DNA of 64,000 nt from Aselliscus stoliczkanus. Its lineage: Eukaryota; Chordata; Mammalia; Chiroptera; Hipposideridae. This document shows, piece by piece, positions 33,956-48,070 of the stretch. The stretch lies in NCBI GenBank assembly GCA_033961575.1, contig CM066728.1, positions 32,240,352-32,304,351 of the forward strand. Direction: 5' to 3'. Position 1 is the first letter of the stretch; every line of letters begins with the position of its first letter. Both the position numbers and the translations under genes were made by a program. The notes under the pieces are model-generated. The model saw only the letters and a list, made by a program, of their open reading frames with translations, did no database searches and was not told the origin of the DNA.

Positions 33956-35587
33956 AAAAGAAGAGCAACATAAATCAAAGATAGAAAATAATAAAGATTA
34001 AAGTGGAGATAAACAAAGTAGAGAATAGGAAAACAATAGAGAAAGTCAGTTAAATCAAAAGTTGATTCTTGGAGAAGAGCAACAAAACTGACAACACTTT
34101 AGCTATACTAACAAAGAAAAGAAGAGAGCAGATGCAAAAAACTAAAATCAGAAATGAAAGTGAGGACATTACTATCAACTTTATAAAGAGAAAAGGGATT
34201 ATAGTAGACTAATATAAACAATTATATACCAACAAATTAGTTAACACAAAAGAAGTAGACAAGTTTACTGAAACATGCAAATTATCTAAACTAATTAAAA
34301 AAGAATATAAAATCTCAGACCTGTAACAAATAAAGAGACTGAATAAGTAATGAAAACCTCCCCCCAAACAGAACTCCTGCACCAGATTGGTACATTAGTA
34401 AGTTCTACTAAATATTTAAAGAAAATTAAAACCAATCCTTCTTAACTGTTCAAAAAAATTGAAGAGGAGGAAACACTTTATAACAGCATTACTCTAATAA
34501 CAAAGCTAGATAAACACATCCTAAGAAAATTACAAAACAATATCTTTATGAATATAGATACAAAATCCGCAAGAAAATATTAGCAAATAAAATCCAACAA
34601 TATTAAAAGGATTATTTATCATGACCAAGTGGGATTTACCCCAAGAATGCAAGGGAGGTTAGACATAAGAAAATCCACTGATGTAACACAACACATTAAT
34701 ACAACCAAAGGGGTAAAACCCAACATGATCATCTCATTGATGCAGCAAAGGCATTTGACAGAATGCAACACACTTTTATTGATAAAACCTCTCAGAAAAC
34801 TAGGAATAGAGGGGAAATTCCCCAAATGATTAAGAGTATTTAATAAAAACCCACAGCTAACATCATATTTCATGGTGAAAGAAGGAAAGATTTCCCCCCT
34901 GAGATCAGGAACAAGACAAGGATGCTTGCTTTCATTCCTGCTATTCAAAGTTCTAGACAGAGCTATAGAAAAAGAAATAAAATTAATCTAAACTGGAAAG
35001 GAAGAGATAAAATTATCTCTATTTGCAGAAGACAGGATCCTACACATAGAAAAGCCCAAAGAATTCACAAGAAAGATACTAGAGCTAAAAAATAGAGCAA
35101 AGTTGCAAGATACAATATCAACACACAAAAATCAGTTGTATTTCTATATACTGGCAATGAATGATCTAAAAAGGGAATTAGGAAAACAATGTCACTTACA
35201 ATAGCACCTAAAAAAATTAAATACTTAGGAACAAATCTAACCAAAAAAGTGAAACACTTGTATGCTGAAAACTACAAAATATTGCTAAAAGAAATTAAAG
35301 AAGACCTAAATAAATGGAAAGACATCCCATGTTTATGAACAGGAAGACTTAACATTGTTAAGATGCCACCCTAAGTGATATTCAGATTCAACACAATCTC
35401 TATCAAAATTCCAACAGCCTTTTTCACAGAAATGGAAAAGCTAATTCTTAAAATTCATATGAAATTGCAAATGTCCCCAATGAGCCAAAATAATCTTGAA
35501 CATGAAAAAAGTTGGTGGACAGACACTTCTCAACTCTGAAAGTTACAACAAAGCAAAGTAATTAAAACAGCGTGGTACTGGCATAAG

Positions 35588-35633
<46 letters not shown>

Positions 35634-36845
35634 TAAAATTGGAACCTTACCTCCACTATATACAAAAATAAATTCAAAATAGATTAAAGATCTAAACATA
35701 GGCACTAAAATATAAACCTCGTAAATGAAAACATTAGAAAAGTCATTATGACATTGGATTTGGCCATAATTTCATGGATATGATGTCAAAAGGACAGAGA
35801 ACAAAAGCAAAATAAATTAGACTTCATCAAAATTAAGTAGTTTTGTAGATCAAAGTATACTATCAAGAAGTGCACAAGGACAATCTACAAAATGAGAATA
35901 TTTGTAAGTTATATATCTGATAAGGGATTAATATCCAGAATATATAAAGAATCCCTACAATTCAAAACAACAAAATAACCCAATTCAAAAATGAGCAAAT
36001 GATTTGAATAGACATTTCTCCAGAGAAAATAGAAAAGTGATAAATAAGCAACATAAAAAATGACTAACATCATTAGTCATTAGGGAAATGCAAATCTACA
36101 ATTAGATACTACTTCACATCTACTAAGATGACTATAAAAAAATGGAAAATAAATTTCAACAAGGATGTGGAGAAATTGAAACCCCTATGCACTGCTGGTG
36201 GGACTGTGAACTGGGGCAGTCTAGGGAAAATAGTTTGACAGTTTCTCAGAAGATTAAACATAGCACTATCATATGACCAAACAAATTCCACTCCTGGATA
36301 TATATCCATAAGAATTGAAAACCAAGAATCAAAAAAGACATTTGTATACCAATGTTCATGGCAACATTGTTCACAGTATCCAAAAGGTGGAAACAGCCCA
36401 AATGTCCATGAACAGATGAATATGTAAACAAAATATGGTATATACACACAATGGAATATTGCTCAGCCATAAAAAGGATTAAAATGTTGATATATGATAC
36501 AACATGAATGGATCTTGAAAAACATTATGTTAGTGTTAGTGAAAGAAGCCAGACACAGAGGATAAATACTGTATGATGGTATGAGGTTATATGAAATACC
36601 TAGAAGAGGCATATACACAGAGACAGAAAGTAGATTCGAGGTTAACAGGGGCTGGAGTGAGGGGAAATGGAGAGCTATTGTTTAATGGGTACAAAATTTT
36701 TGTTAGGGGCAATGAGAAGGGTTTAGGTACAGATAGTGGTGATGGTTACACAACACTGTGAAAGTATGCCACTGAGTTTATACACTTACAAACAGTTAAA
36801 ATGATAAGTCATATGTATATCTCACCACAATGTAACTAAGATTTT
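33956..36845 (+). mobile_element. Long L1 ORF2 to 3' end
   Basis: About 2.9 kb of L1: late endonuclease region (TCAAAAGTTGATTCTTGGAG), reverse transcriptase (TCTATTTGCAGAAGACAGG, so the second catalytic codon has changed), and 3' end (ACACAACACTGTGAAAGTAT). Many stops and frameshifts, plus an (AT)n at 35590. Inactive. Confidence 0.85.
35589..35630. repeat. (AT)n microsatellite
   Basis: About 20 perfect AT units inside the long L1. Confidence 0.95.
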
Positions 36846-37149
36846 ATTGTTAATATTGATCAAGACCTATTACTTCATAAAATCCAGCAATATGCAGACA
36901 TCAGCCTAAAAGTTATTGCCACTCTCTGGGTGTTTTAGTCCATATATATATTTGTAATTGTATCTGTTCCTTTGGAAATTTAACAATTGAACTGCTAAGA
37001 AAAATATGTGCATCTTTTTGAAAGATGAATATTATGTTAGAATAAAAAACTAAAAGATAAGAAAAAAGAAAAAAAACATTACTAGAACTCTTAGAAACCC
37101 CCAACAATCCCTTCCCAATGATAAACTCCCTTCCCCTAAAAAAATACTG

Positions 37150-37500
37150 TCTAGTTTTATGACATTCACTTCCTTTGATTTCTTTATGTGCATCCCCAAT
37201 CCCTATGTATGTGCATCCCCAATCCTTATATGATTTTCATAACTTTGCCAATACTCGGTATTATCATTTTTTTAAATGTTAGCCATTTTGGTGTGCTTGT
37301 GGTTTTAATTTTCACTTCCTTGATTTATAGTGAGGCTCAGGGCTTTTTCACATAATGAGGTCTTTGGATTTCTTCATTTGTGTCATGCTTATGCAAGGAT
37401 TTTGTACATTTTTCCACAAATTGTCTTTTTCTTATTGATTTGTATATTTTCTAGATATGAGCCCTCTGTTGGATATATAGGCTGCAAATGTTTCCTCTGA
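37150..37500 (-). mobile_element. Antisense L1 fragment
   Basis: TCTTTTTCTTATTGATTTGT and GAGCCCTCTGTTGGATATAT, followed by GCAAATGTTTCCTC, are antisense L1 signatures. It contains a short local duplication of TGTGCATCCCCAATCC. Confidence 0.7.
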
Positions 37501-38224
37501 TATTAAAGCAGGATAGAGACAGCTGAAAGAAGAACAGCCTTCCAGGAAGAGAGAAATTTCCTTTCAAATATTTTCTTTTGAAATTCGAAATTATAGCCTT
37601 CTCTTCTAGAGTGTGGTTGGGGTAGCAGTCTTTAGATCACTTTTATTTTTCTCTGTCCTTCACTAAGTTTTACTTACATGTGTCTAATAAACTTTTAAAG
37701 TGCATTGATACTTATCATTTATGGTCCTCAGGTTTGGGGTTTTCTCTGACTGCAAGTAGTGACCGTGAAAATATATCTTCAGATATCCTACTGGAGCAAG
37801 TGCAACTGACAGCCGCAGCTGCTGCTCTGAGTCTGCCATATTCACATTGAGTCCCTGCTCCCCATGGGCTGCTCCCAGCCAGTCATACGTGTGGCAGGGA
37901 TGTCAGTGAAGCTCCTGGGAAGGGACTCAGCTGATGGGCAACTTTGGCTAGAAAACTTCCCACTGGCCTGCCAGAAACTTTCTTAATATTGCTCTGCGGC
38001 CTGAGACTCCTCTTATCCAGCTGTCCTGTGTTCCCTCCGTCCTACACATCTGTCATACCAGCATCTCAGTGTAAAGGCTCCCCCCACCTTCTCTGGCTCC
38101 CTGCCCTTCTCCACTCACTGTCATTTTCCCCCAGTACATCTTTCCCACATCTAATCCCACCTTGGAGTTCGCTTCTTGGAAGACCAAAACTAATAGACTA
38201 CAGAAAAAGTCCTGTTTAAAATTC

Positions 38225-39050
38225 TGTTACACTCCTGTCAGGATGCATAAAGAATTTTTTCCTTTATCCTCATATTTCAAAAATTATTGCTAGGATGTGT
38301 TTAAAACCAGCCTCTTTAATTGATTATTTTTTTTATTAGAACATCATGTGCTTTTGAGATTTGTAATCAGTTTTTTTTTCTAGTTTAGGAAAGTTCTTTA
38401 GACTTATGTTTTTAATTATTGCTTCTTCTGTTTCAGTTGTTCTAGTTCCTTCATCAGAAACGCCCATAATTCTTAGGTTGAATCTCTGTCATTTGTCTTC
38501 TTTTTTTTTTTTTGTTTTTTTTTTTAAAAGATTTTATTGGGGAATTGGCGGAGGGGAACAGCGTTGGGGAATCGGGGAAGGGGAACAGACAAGTTGCTGT
38601 CTTTTTGTTCTTCAGTTTAGTTGCGGAGGATGTTGCTTCACTGTTGGTATCGTCATTGCGCTCTTCCCGGATGAGGCAGATCGGTCGCTGGCCTCTGGAT
38701 GTCGCTCATCGCGGCTATTGGCAGCTCACGCTTGGCTGCCAGCCGCTCACGCTGGCTGCGGGCCACTCACTGCAGCCCACTGCAGCCCACGGCAGCCCAC
38801 TGCAGCAGGGGCTGCAGCCCACACCATCGCCGGGGCTCGCACAGCCCAGCTCCAGGTGGAGCTGTTGTTAGCTGTGGAGGGCAGTGTCACTGGCCCTCAT
38901 GTGGGATCCGAACCGGGGCCACTGGCATCCCAAAACCAGCGCTTAACCAATGCGCCACTCGGCCGGCCCTGTCATTTGTCTTCTTTATTATGCTCTCCCT
39001 CTTTATTTTTATCCTAAGTTATTTTTCTCTGGCGTTCTTGGAGAATGTAT
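38225..39050 (-). mobile_element. Probable antisense L1 fragment with nested SINE
   Basis: The flanks of the SINE at 38504 (CTTCATCAGAAACGCCCATA and TGCTCTCCCTCTTTATTTTT) look like antisense L1 sequence. The assignment is tentative. Confidence 0.45.
38504..38968 (-). mobile_element. Long tRNA-derived SINE (type C), antisense
   Basis: Reverse complement of the type C SINE, ending GCGCCACTCGGCCGGCC at the right and opening with a T-run at the left. Target duplication CTGTCATTTGTCTTCTTT at 38486-38503, and at 38969-38986 with a small mismatch at its end. Confidence 0.9.
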
Positions 39051-42000
39051 TAAGTGTTTCCTACCCACGATATAGCTGTACTAAAGGAAAAATCTACTCA
39101 GTATTGGGACTCGGGCAAGGACGGTATCCAGGGGGAGTACTGAGAAAGACATTTGATCAAGAGAATAAAGAATAAAATCAAGAGTTCTAGACCTCTGTGG
39201 ATGGTGAGAGTGGGTCTAATACAGAGCTGTATTCCACAAGGCTGACACAATGTGTCTCACTCCCTGCCCCCACTATCACCAACCAGCACATCACACCTAG
39301 TAGATTGAATATAAGGAAACTAATGTGCAAAGCCTTTGCTGCTTCTTGTCTCCTTCTCCACTTCAAGTAATTTATTTGTGAGGATACTATCACCCTTGGA
39401 AGCAACACGTCCCTCCCTGGATACTCTCCTCAACCATCTAGGAGCTGTAATCATTTATCAGGTGTTATAAAAGAGGGGAAGGGCAAAAGAGGATTAGAAA
39501 ACAATAGCATTATGACTGCACCCAAAAGCCACACTTGTCAGTCTCTAGTCAGAACAAGGCTTCTGTTTCTGATATAGGGAGTGGATAGTTGGAGTTCTAC
39601 AATGATTGGGTATTTTAGACAAGCTGAGGAAGGGTGCATCAGGAGACACTGTTTTCCAGAAACCTCTACCTCATCACCGACAGACGTGCAAATCACCATT
39701 TCCCTTCTGTACATTAACGGCATTTTTCAAGGAAAGCATGGCTTCAATGTGAATGAAGCACTGACCACAGCACCCTCACAGCATATTGTGCTCAATAAAT
39801 ATTTGTAGAATGAATAATGGGATTCAAATGGTTTGTTCCCAAGGATTTCATTTCTCCAATCTGTCATATTGCATATAATACCTTAGTCACTTTTGCTAAG
39901 TGAATGTGTTTAAAATGAAGATCAACTGTGTGTAAATCAACCCTCTTTCCTAAATTAGAAACCATGCTGCCTAACTTTGACAGTACGCATATGATAATTG
40001 AGAACAAACTAAAGAAGAGGAGGATAAAGTCTTGTTTTCTTCTCTGTAGTATCTTGCACACAACCTGGTGTGGGAACCATTCGTATGGAAAACAGTCATT
40101 AAACACGGAGAGGAAGAAAAACACGTGAAAAAGAAAACCATCCTAGATATAATACTCAAAATCATATTTTAAAATATGTGCTCATTTCTTTTTTTCAGCT
40201 ATCTATTTAATTACATAAAATCAAATAAAAAGACTTGATTTTCAACAAAATATTTTGTTTGGTCACCTGTTTAGATGGGAAGTTTGGAATTGTAGGAGAA
40301 CTTCTCAGACCAATTTGCATAAAACCATCTGTCAGTTGTCATATTATTTCCAAATGAGCCTTAATGCGGTCATTAAGATTCAGGCTAAGCTGCTGTAAGA
40401 AAGGGATCCACAGCAGCAGTGACTCTGGCAAGACAGAACTTTATCATTTTTACACGAGTATCCAGAGGCCAGTGGAGGTCCAAGGTGGGCAGGTAGCTCC
40501 CTTCCATGACATCGTCTACCCCCGAGGGGGTGGTCCTTGTCCACAGGCTCATTCGGCACTGGCTCCCACCACCACATCTGCAACCCGGTCCCATGAAGGG
40601 AAAAGAGCGAAAGTAGAGGGCACATGTTTTCTTTTAGGAAAGTGATGCAGATGTGTGGCACATGTCTTCTTTGTTCATATTCCGATGGTAAGGAGATCAC
40701 ATGGCCATATTTAGCTCTAAGGGAAACTAGATTTGTCTCTAAATTTCTACAGGGAGATGTTTATGACTAAAAGGAGGAAAGAACAAATAGACATTGGAAG
40801 ACGATTAGCAGTCGTTGCCATCCTTGACAAAAATAGTTTAGGAGAGTCTTGCTTCGGGGTTGAAATCAAAGACAGAAAAGAAGCTACTACAAAGCTAAAT
40901 AAAGGAAAATATTGTGTAGTGCCAAACATTATTTTTATTTAAGGAGGCGTGGCAAGCACTCTCAGTATGGTTATCATTTGTCACTCAGTTTATGAGCCAT
41001 AGGAAAGCAATGAAATTTACCCCAAAATGGAGCTCAGACCTGCCAACTATACCTTCAATTGGCTAGTGTTCTCTCTAAAATTAGCACTCCACCCCATTTC
41101 CTATGCCTTCAGGAGGTGGGGGTGTCACTGACACTTCCCTATAATTGGCATCTCAGTCAACCTGTGCACAGAGGCTTCCAGAAGACCTTTAGTCAGCATC
41201 AAGCGAAGCTTCAGCATTTGTGTAAATCAGGATCACTCTACAAAAGTGAAACAGGGAATGTTCTGGAGTTCAGGCAAAGAACTGAATAGCAAGCTAAGAG
41301 TTGGAGAATTTCATTTCCCTTCCTGGTTCTACTACTCCCTCACTAAGAAGCTTTCCCATGGACTGACAGTATCAAAATGAGATCAAGAAAAATAAAACAT
41401 GTGTTTAAATTCCTACATCTTGGGAGCATCCCATCATTGGCCAAGGATAAATTCATAGGTGGCAAAGGTTGAGATCAACAGAGATTTTATAGAGGTCTGT
41501 TTTGTTCCTCTAGCCCCTTTCTGGAAAGAGATTGGTATCTTGGGCTAACTATTGTCGGTTCCCCATCATCTAATGCAATCTTTGCTCTGGGAATCTGATC
41601 TCTTCTAACTACCTCAAGCCTCTCTTGACCTCTTAGTCTAGTCTGGGTTTGACCAAGGGGAGGCACCATCAAGAGATCAAAAGCAGAAAGAGAGAGAGAG
41701 AGGTTGGGCTATTCTCCCTGGACCTCAGCATTGGGATTCTGGCAAGGGCTAAGCTTGTCTCTGCCACAGCTCCTGTTGAGTGGTTCTCTTTCACAGTCCA
41801 GCTTTCTCCAGGCTAAAACCATTTCCTCTTACCCCATTCAGGTCTCAATGTGGGAATGATTTTTCATTGTTGCCAATCTCTGGATGTATAACAACTACTT
41901 ATTGCTTCCCTTCATTCTGTCTATACCACCAGAAACAGCCCCTTTCTTAAATTCTCTCTAGTTAAACCCATGGTTTGTGCTATCTGTTTTCTGTTGGAAC

Positions 42001-42077
42001 CTGATACAATACTTTTTATCAGGATTGTGCCAGGAAATAAACTCTCAGAATGTGGCTGTGGGATTGCACAGCTCACA
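39051..42077. other. Intergenic, mostly unrecognised
   Basis: Short (AG)n near 41691. 41750-42060 may be an old transposon end. No gene is supported. Confidence 0.45.
40380..40740. repeat. Possible old dispersed repeat
   Basis: The CAGGCTAAGCTGCTGTAAGA and GGAAAGTGATGCAGATGTG region looks like an old transposon-derived segment. The match to 53395-53480 is only in style, and there is no coding support. Confidence 0.3.
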
Positions 42078-42079
42078 TA

Positions 42080-42661
42080 CAAGGTCTGACAATTGAGTTC
42101 ACGAACTTGTTGCAACGAAGTTGCTAACCTTTTTTCTTTTTGGTATCAGAGGGATTATTCATTATTAATTTGTACCAACTGGACAAACAGCTAACCAAGT
42201 TTACTGTCGAGAAGTGCTGAAAAGGCTGAGTGAAAAAGTTAGACGACCTGAATGAACTTTCCATCAATAATTCATGGCTCTTGCATCACGACAACATACC
42301 AGCTCACACAGCACTGTCTGTGAGGGAGTTCTTAGCCAGTAAACAAATAACTGTATTAGAACACCCTCCCTACTCACCTGATTTGACCCCCCAATGACTT
42401 CTTTTTTTACCCAAATATAAAGGAAATATTGAAAGGAAGACATTTTGATGACATTCAAGACATCAAGGGTAGTATGACGACAGCTCTGATGGCCATTCCA
42501 GAAAAAGAGTTCCAAAATGGCTTTGAAGGGTGGACTAGGCGCTAGCATCGGTGCATAGCTTCCCAAGGGGAGTACCTTGAAGTTGACCATAGTGATATTC
42601 AGCCATGAGTTATGTAGCACTTTTTCTAGAATGAATTCACAAACTTAAGTGTTCGACTTTG
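42080..42661 (+). mobile_element. Mariner deletion derivative, copy 2
   Basis: Same family and structure as the copy at 23213. Left end CAAGGTCTGACAATTGAGTT, right end CAAACTTAAGTGTTCGACTT followed by TG, flanked by TA at 42078-42079 and 42662-42663. It keeps the C-terminal transposase part but carries several frameshifts. The internal deletion joint (GTTGCTAACC followed by a T-run and ATCAGAGGG) is the same as in copy 1. Confidence 0.9.
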
Positions 42662-42663
42662 TA

Positions 42664-43577
42664 TATGAAGAGCACACAACTGTCCACTTAGCTGGGACAG
42701 TGCTAACTCAAATTCTCTCCAATGGTGGCATAGGATGGATTACAGGTGGAAAGCAAGGCATTGGGAGATGGAATGGCTATGAGTTTTAGCTATTACAGTG
42801 ACAATAGCGGTCATGAGGAATATTAGTGGATTATTACTGGCATCTTCTGACTGCCCTGGAAAGAGCCAAAAAGAAAAAGAAAACACAAACTTAAGGCTTT
42901 AGACTCCCATCTCAAGGTATAAATGGACAGTCATAAATCTCTGTTGTCACCTTAAAGAAGCCTTTTATCTATTGATAGCTCCAAATTTGGATTCGGCCCA
43001 GAGTTGTAATGTCAGTTAAATGTGCAACCCCACCAGGTCTACAATGCGAAAGAAAGGGCAGTGTTTGGAAAGGAGTGGGATGCTGAGACTTGGAACTGGG
43101 GTATTTGGACAGACATAATCAACGCTGAGAATTTCAAGCCATCGGTTCCCTCTGACCCTCCTTTACCAGTGGCAGCAGCTGTCTACTCTACTTAAGGAAC
43201 AGCCTCCTCTCACAGAAATACCTTTCTGCCCCACCTAGAACAGTTGCCCTGAAAAGAGATACTTATTCTCAGGTCTCCTAACACTTCTCACTGGCCCCAG
43301 GTTCAAAATGAGACCACAAACTAGGTCCTCTCTGGGAAGAACACCCACACACCTATGGCCTTTCAATTTTGTATCAGCAGAACTCTGGGAGCATAAATGG
43401 GAATAGATTTCAAGGGTGTTAGACCAAATACAAGATTGAATCAGGCCGAATTAATTGATTTTGATGCTCTCATTTAAGACTCCATCCTTAACATATTAAC
43501 TTGAAGATATGGACTGAAATTAACTGGAACCTAAACTCCGCAGTAGCCTCCAGTTAATTAGCCCAATATGCCAGCAT
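42664..43577. other. Intergenic, no recognised feature
   Basis: Unique-looking sequence. No coding signal. Confidence 0.5.
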
Positions 43578-43650
43578 TGGAGCAGTGGTTTCAACCATGG
43601 CTGCACATTAGAATTACTTCAGTTTTCAAAATAATGACGCAGCATTTCAT
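43578..43650 (+). mobile_element. Fragment of a hAT-type MITE
   Basis: GCAGTGGTTTCAACCATGG followed by CTGCACATTAGAATTACTTC resembles the left end of common mammalian hAT-Charlie MITEs. Only the left end is recognisable. Confidence 0.45.
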
Positions 43651-43959
43651 TCTCTCTGCAGCATTCATCATCGTTCACCACGCTGGGACCCAGCTCTCCG
43701 TGGTTTCTTCCTCTCTGGCCCATTTGTTTTGGACACCTTTGCTCAATCTTCTCTACCTGAATATTAAATATAAGAATTACTCAAATGTGGGCTTGGGCTA
43801 CATGCTCTTCTGACTCTGTATTCTTTCTCAGCTGTGATGTCACCTGTCGACACCATAGGTCCAAACAGTACACACATGCTGACAACCTTACATTTGTGTC
43901 TACAGTCTCAGCCCATGGGCCCATCTGCGCCTTTACGTGGTTGCTGACCGTCTCACAGG

Positions 43960-44465
43960 CTCCTTGGCCAGTTCCCCAACGTCTCAGCCCCACATCTGCT
44001 CCTTTTCCAGTGATTCCTGTCTTGGGAAATGGCATCATCGCTCCCACTTCCAGTTGCTCGAGCCAGAAAGTTGAGAGTTAGCCATGTTGCCTCCTTCTTC
44101 TTTATTTCTCACATCCAATCAATCACCAAATTTGGGGAGTTACCCATGTTTCCTCTTCTGCGCTCCTCACATCCAGTCAATTGCCAAGTTTTATCAGTTT
44201 TGCCTCCAAAGTAACTCTCTGATTTTCTCTCTCCTCAGTGCCTCTACACACTCCCAGGTCAGGCTAAGGTCATCCCTGACGTGGAGACCTGTAAAAGCTT
44301 CTTACCTGGTCTCCTGGCCTGTCATTGCTTGTTTGAGTCTTATCACTGGACTGTTTACTCCATAAAGGCAGAGATAAGGACTGTCTTATTCACCACTTTA
44401 TTTACAGTTTCTATTACACTGCTTGGCATAGTATATGCCCAATAAATTTTTTGTAAAACTGATGA
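43960..44465 (+). mobile_element. L2 LINE, 3' part
   Basis: CTCACATCCAATCAATCACC, then TTTTGCCTCCAAAGTAACTC, CTGGTCTCCTGGCCTG and the L2 3' end with CTTGGCATAGTATATGCCCA followed by ATAAAT. Sense orientation, diverged. Confidence 0.7.
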
Positions 44466-45829
44466 ATATAAGGTTCCTCAATTCCAATCAACTAATATGC
44501 ATCACTTCAAACAAACATATTGCATCTTTCACTCAGCCCCAAGTGCACAAGCATGAAAAATATCTTCCCAATAGTGATAGAAATAGGTGTCACAAATGTA
44601 TGTACTCTACTTTTCAGCAGCAATATGAAGGTATTGGGGGGGAGAGGGACAAAGGAGGGGATGGGAAACCATGTGACCTACCCATCACACAGCTGGTTGG
44701 TGCAAGAGTAATTACTAGAACTCCAAGCAGCTGGCTCCCATTCAGTTCCCTTATTTTTTCACATTGCTGCAGACAGAACCTATTAATGCAGCATTAGACA
44801 TAAAGTTAATCTCACTGTCCTAACAGGTTTATTTATCTGGCATCCCCTGGAATTCTTTGTAGGTTAGAACCATAGTTCATGAGGAGCAGCAGATGATAAA
44901 AATGTGGGAGTAGAAGTACAAGCTAGCACATTGAGGAGTAAGGAGGTTACCAAGCCATCAAACATTATGCTTGCAAACATTCTGAGACAAATTAAGTTAG
45001 ATGCAAACAGTCCAATGCCTTCATAATTCATTTGACAAATAGTCAGTTCCTACTAAGTGCCAGGCACTGTTGTGATTGCTAGGAATGTAGTAGTGAACAA
45101 AACAGCCAAAGTACCTGCCCTCAAGATGACATTCTAGCTAGGGGAGACAGACACTAAACAAGCAAACAAATCTATAACATTGGGAAGAAATAAATGTTTT
45201 TAAAAAGTAGGAAGTCAGGAAAAGAAGAGAATGGTGGAAGTGGGGCAGCTGTGATTTGAGACAGGATGGCTAGAGAGGATTTCTCTGAAAAAGTGGCAAT
45301 TGAACAAGTGAGGGAGCAAACCATGCAGAGACCTGGAGGAAAAGCATTCCAGGAGGATGGAAGAGCCAGGGTCCTGAGGCAAGAGTGTGCTTACTGAATT
45401 TAAGAAATAGTCAGGAAGCCGGTGGTTGGAGTGGAATGAGAGGTGAAAGAAGATGGAGCAGAGTGCTGCCAGGGCCGGGTCACCCCGGGTAAGGTACAGA
45501 CTTTGGATTCTCTTCTCTTTGTTAAGGAAAGCCAGTGGAAGGTTGTGAGCAGGGGAGGATATAATCAGGATTTTTTTCGAAAGCCTCACTCTGCTATCCA
45601 TGGAGGCTGGTTAGGACACCATCTCAAGGCAACAGATGATGGTATTTTGGACTATGGTGGTATCAGTTGCAGATGATGAGAAGTGGTTGGATGGTGGATA
45701 TATTTTGGAAGTGAAGTTAAGAGTATCTGCTAATAAAGGACATGTGGAATGGGATTGAAAGAGAGGAGCCAAGACTGACTCCAAAGCTTTGACCTGAGAA
45801 ACAGCATAAATGGGAGTGCCGTTGATTGA

Positions 45830-47261
<1,432 letters not shown>

Positions 47262-47957
47262 TCATTGATTTTGATATTCCAATGGAGATGCTGAGTAAGT
47301 TGTCTGGAATTCGGGAGAGATGTTAGGACTATACATATATATCTGGGAGTTATCAACAGTTGGGATATTTTTATGGCTTTAGTCGTAGAACTGAGTGAAA
47401 TAGCCTAGGAAAGATGTGTGCACTCCAATAATTAGACTTTGGGAAGGTAAGGAGGATTCAACAAAGACACAGAAAAGGAAAGACCAATGAAGTAAGAGGA
47501 AAACCTCCACCTGGAACACAAATGAAGAAAATATTTCGAAGGGGAGAGAGAGAGAAATTGTGTTGAATGCTGCTGACGGGTTAAGTAAGATGAGATGGAT
47601 TTAGCTACAGCTTGTAGCTTCAGAGCATAATCTCATAATTGATCTCAGAAGTAAAGGATTTCAGCTCTTGAAGAAAATTAGAAATCAACCCCTAATTTTA
47701 AATGTGAGAAGATCAAGACCCAGATGAATGATTTGTCCAACTTTACAGAGTTCATTATAACTAGATCTCCTGATCCTGTGCTTTTTCTAATGTATACCTT
47801 CTCTACCTTGTGTATATTCAAAAAATAGTTACCCTGAGTCATCCAGGTGAAAGTCAACAAAGATTGGATTATATTCTGTCTATTCTGCTTAAGGAGGCCA
47901 AAAATGGAACAGATTTCCTCACATAAATAGTTAAAAAAACAAAAAAAAACAAAACTA

Positions 47958-48070
47958 GGGCCGGCCAAGTGGTACAGTGGTTAAGAGCTGGCTTGGGATG
48001 CCAGTGGCCCTGGTTTGGTTCCCACATGAGGGCCATTGACACTGCCCTCTAAAAAAACAAAAAACAAAAA
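47958..48070 (+). mobile_element. Short tRNA-derived SINE (type A)
   Basis: GGGCCGGCCAAGTGGTACAG head, CACTGCCCTCT end and an A-rich tail. The target duplication is masked by A-rich flanks. Confidence 0.88.

Noticed and set aside
33956..36845. Active full-length L1
   Set aside because: Many stops and frameshifts, an altered F-A-D-D codon and an internal (AT)n tract.
38406..39175. Overlapping open frames of 119 to 203 codons
   Set aside because: They run through an antisense type C SINE whose tandem middle is free of stops.
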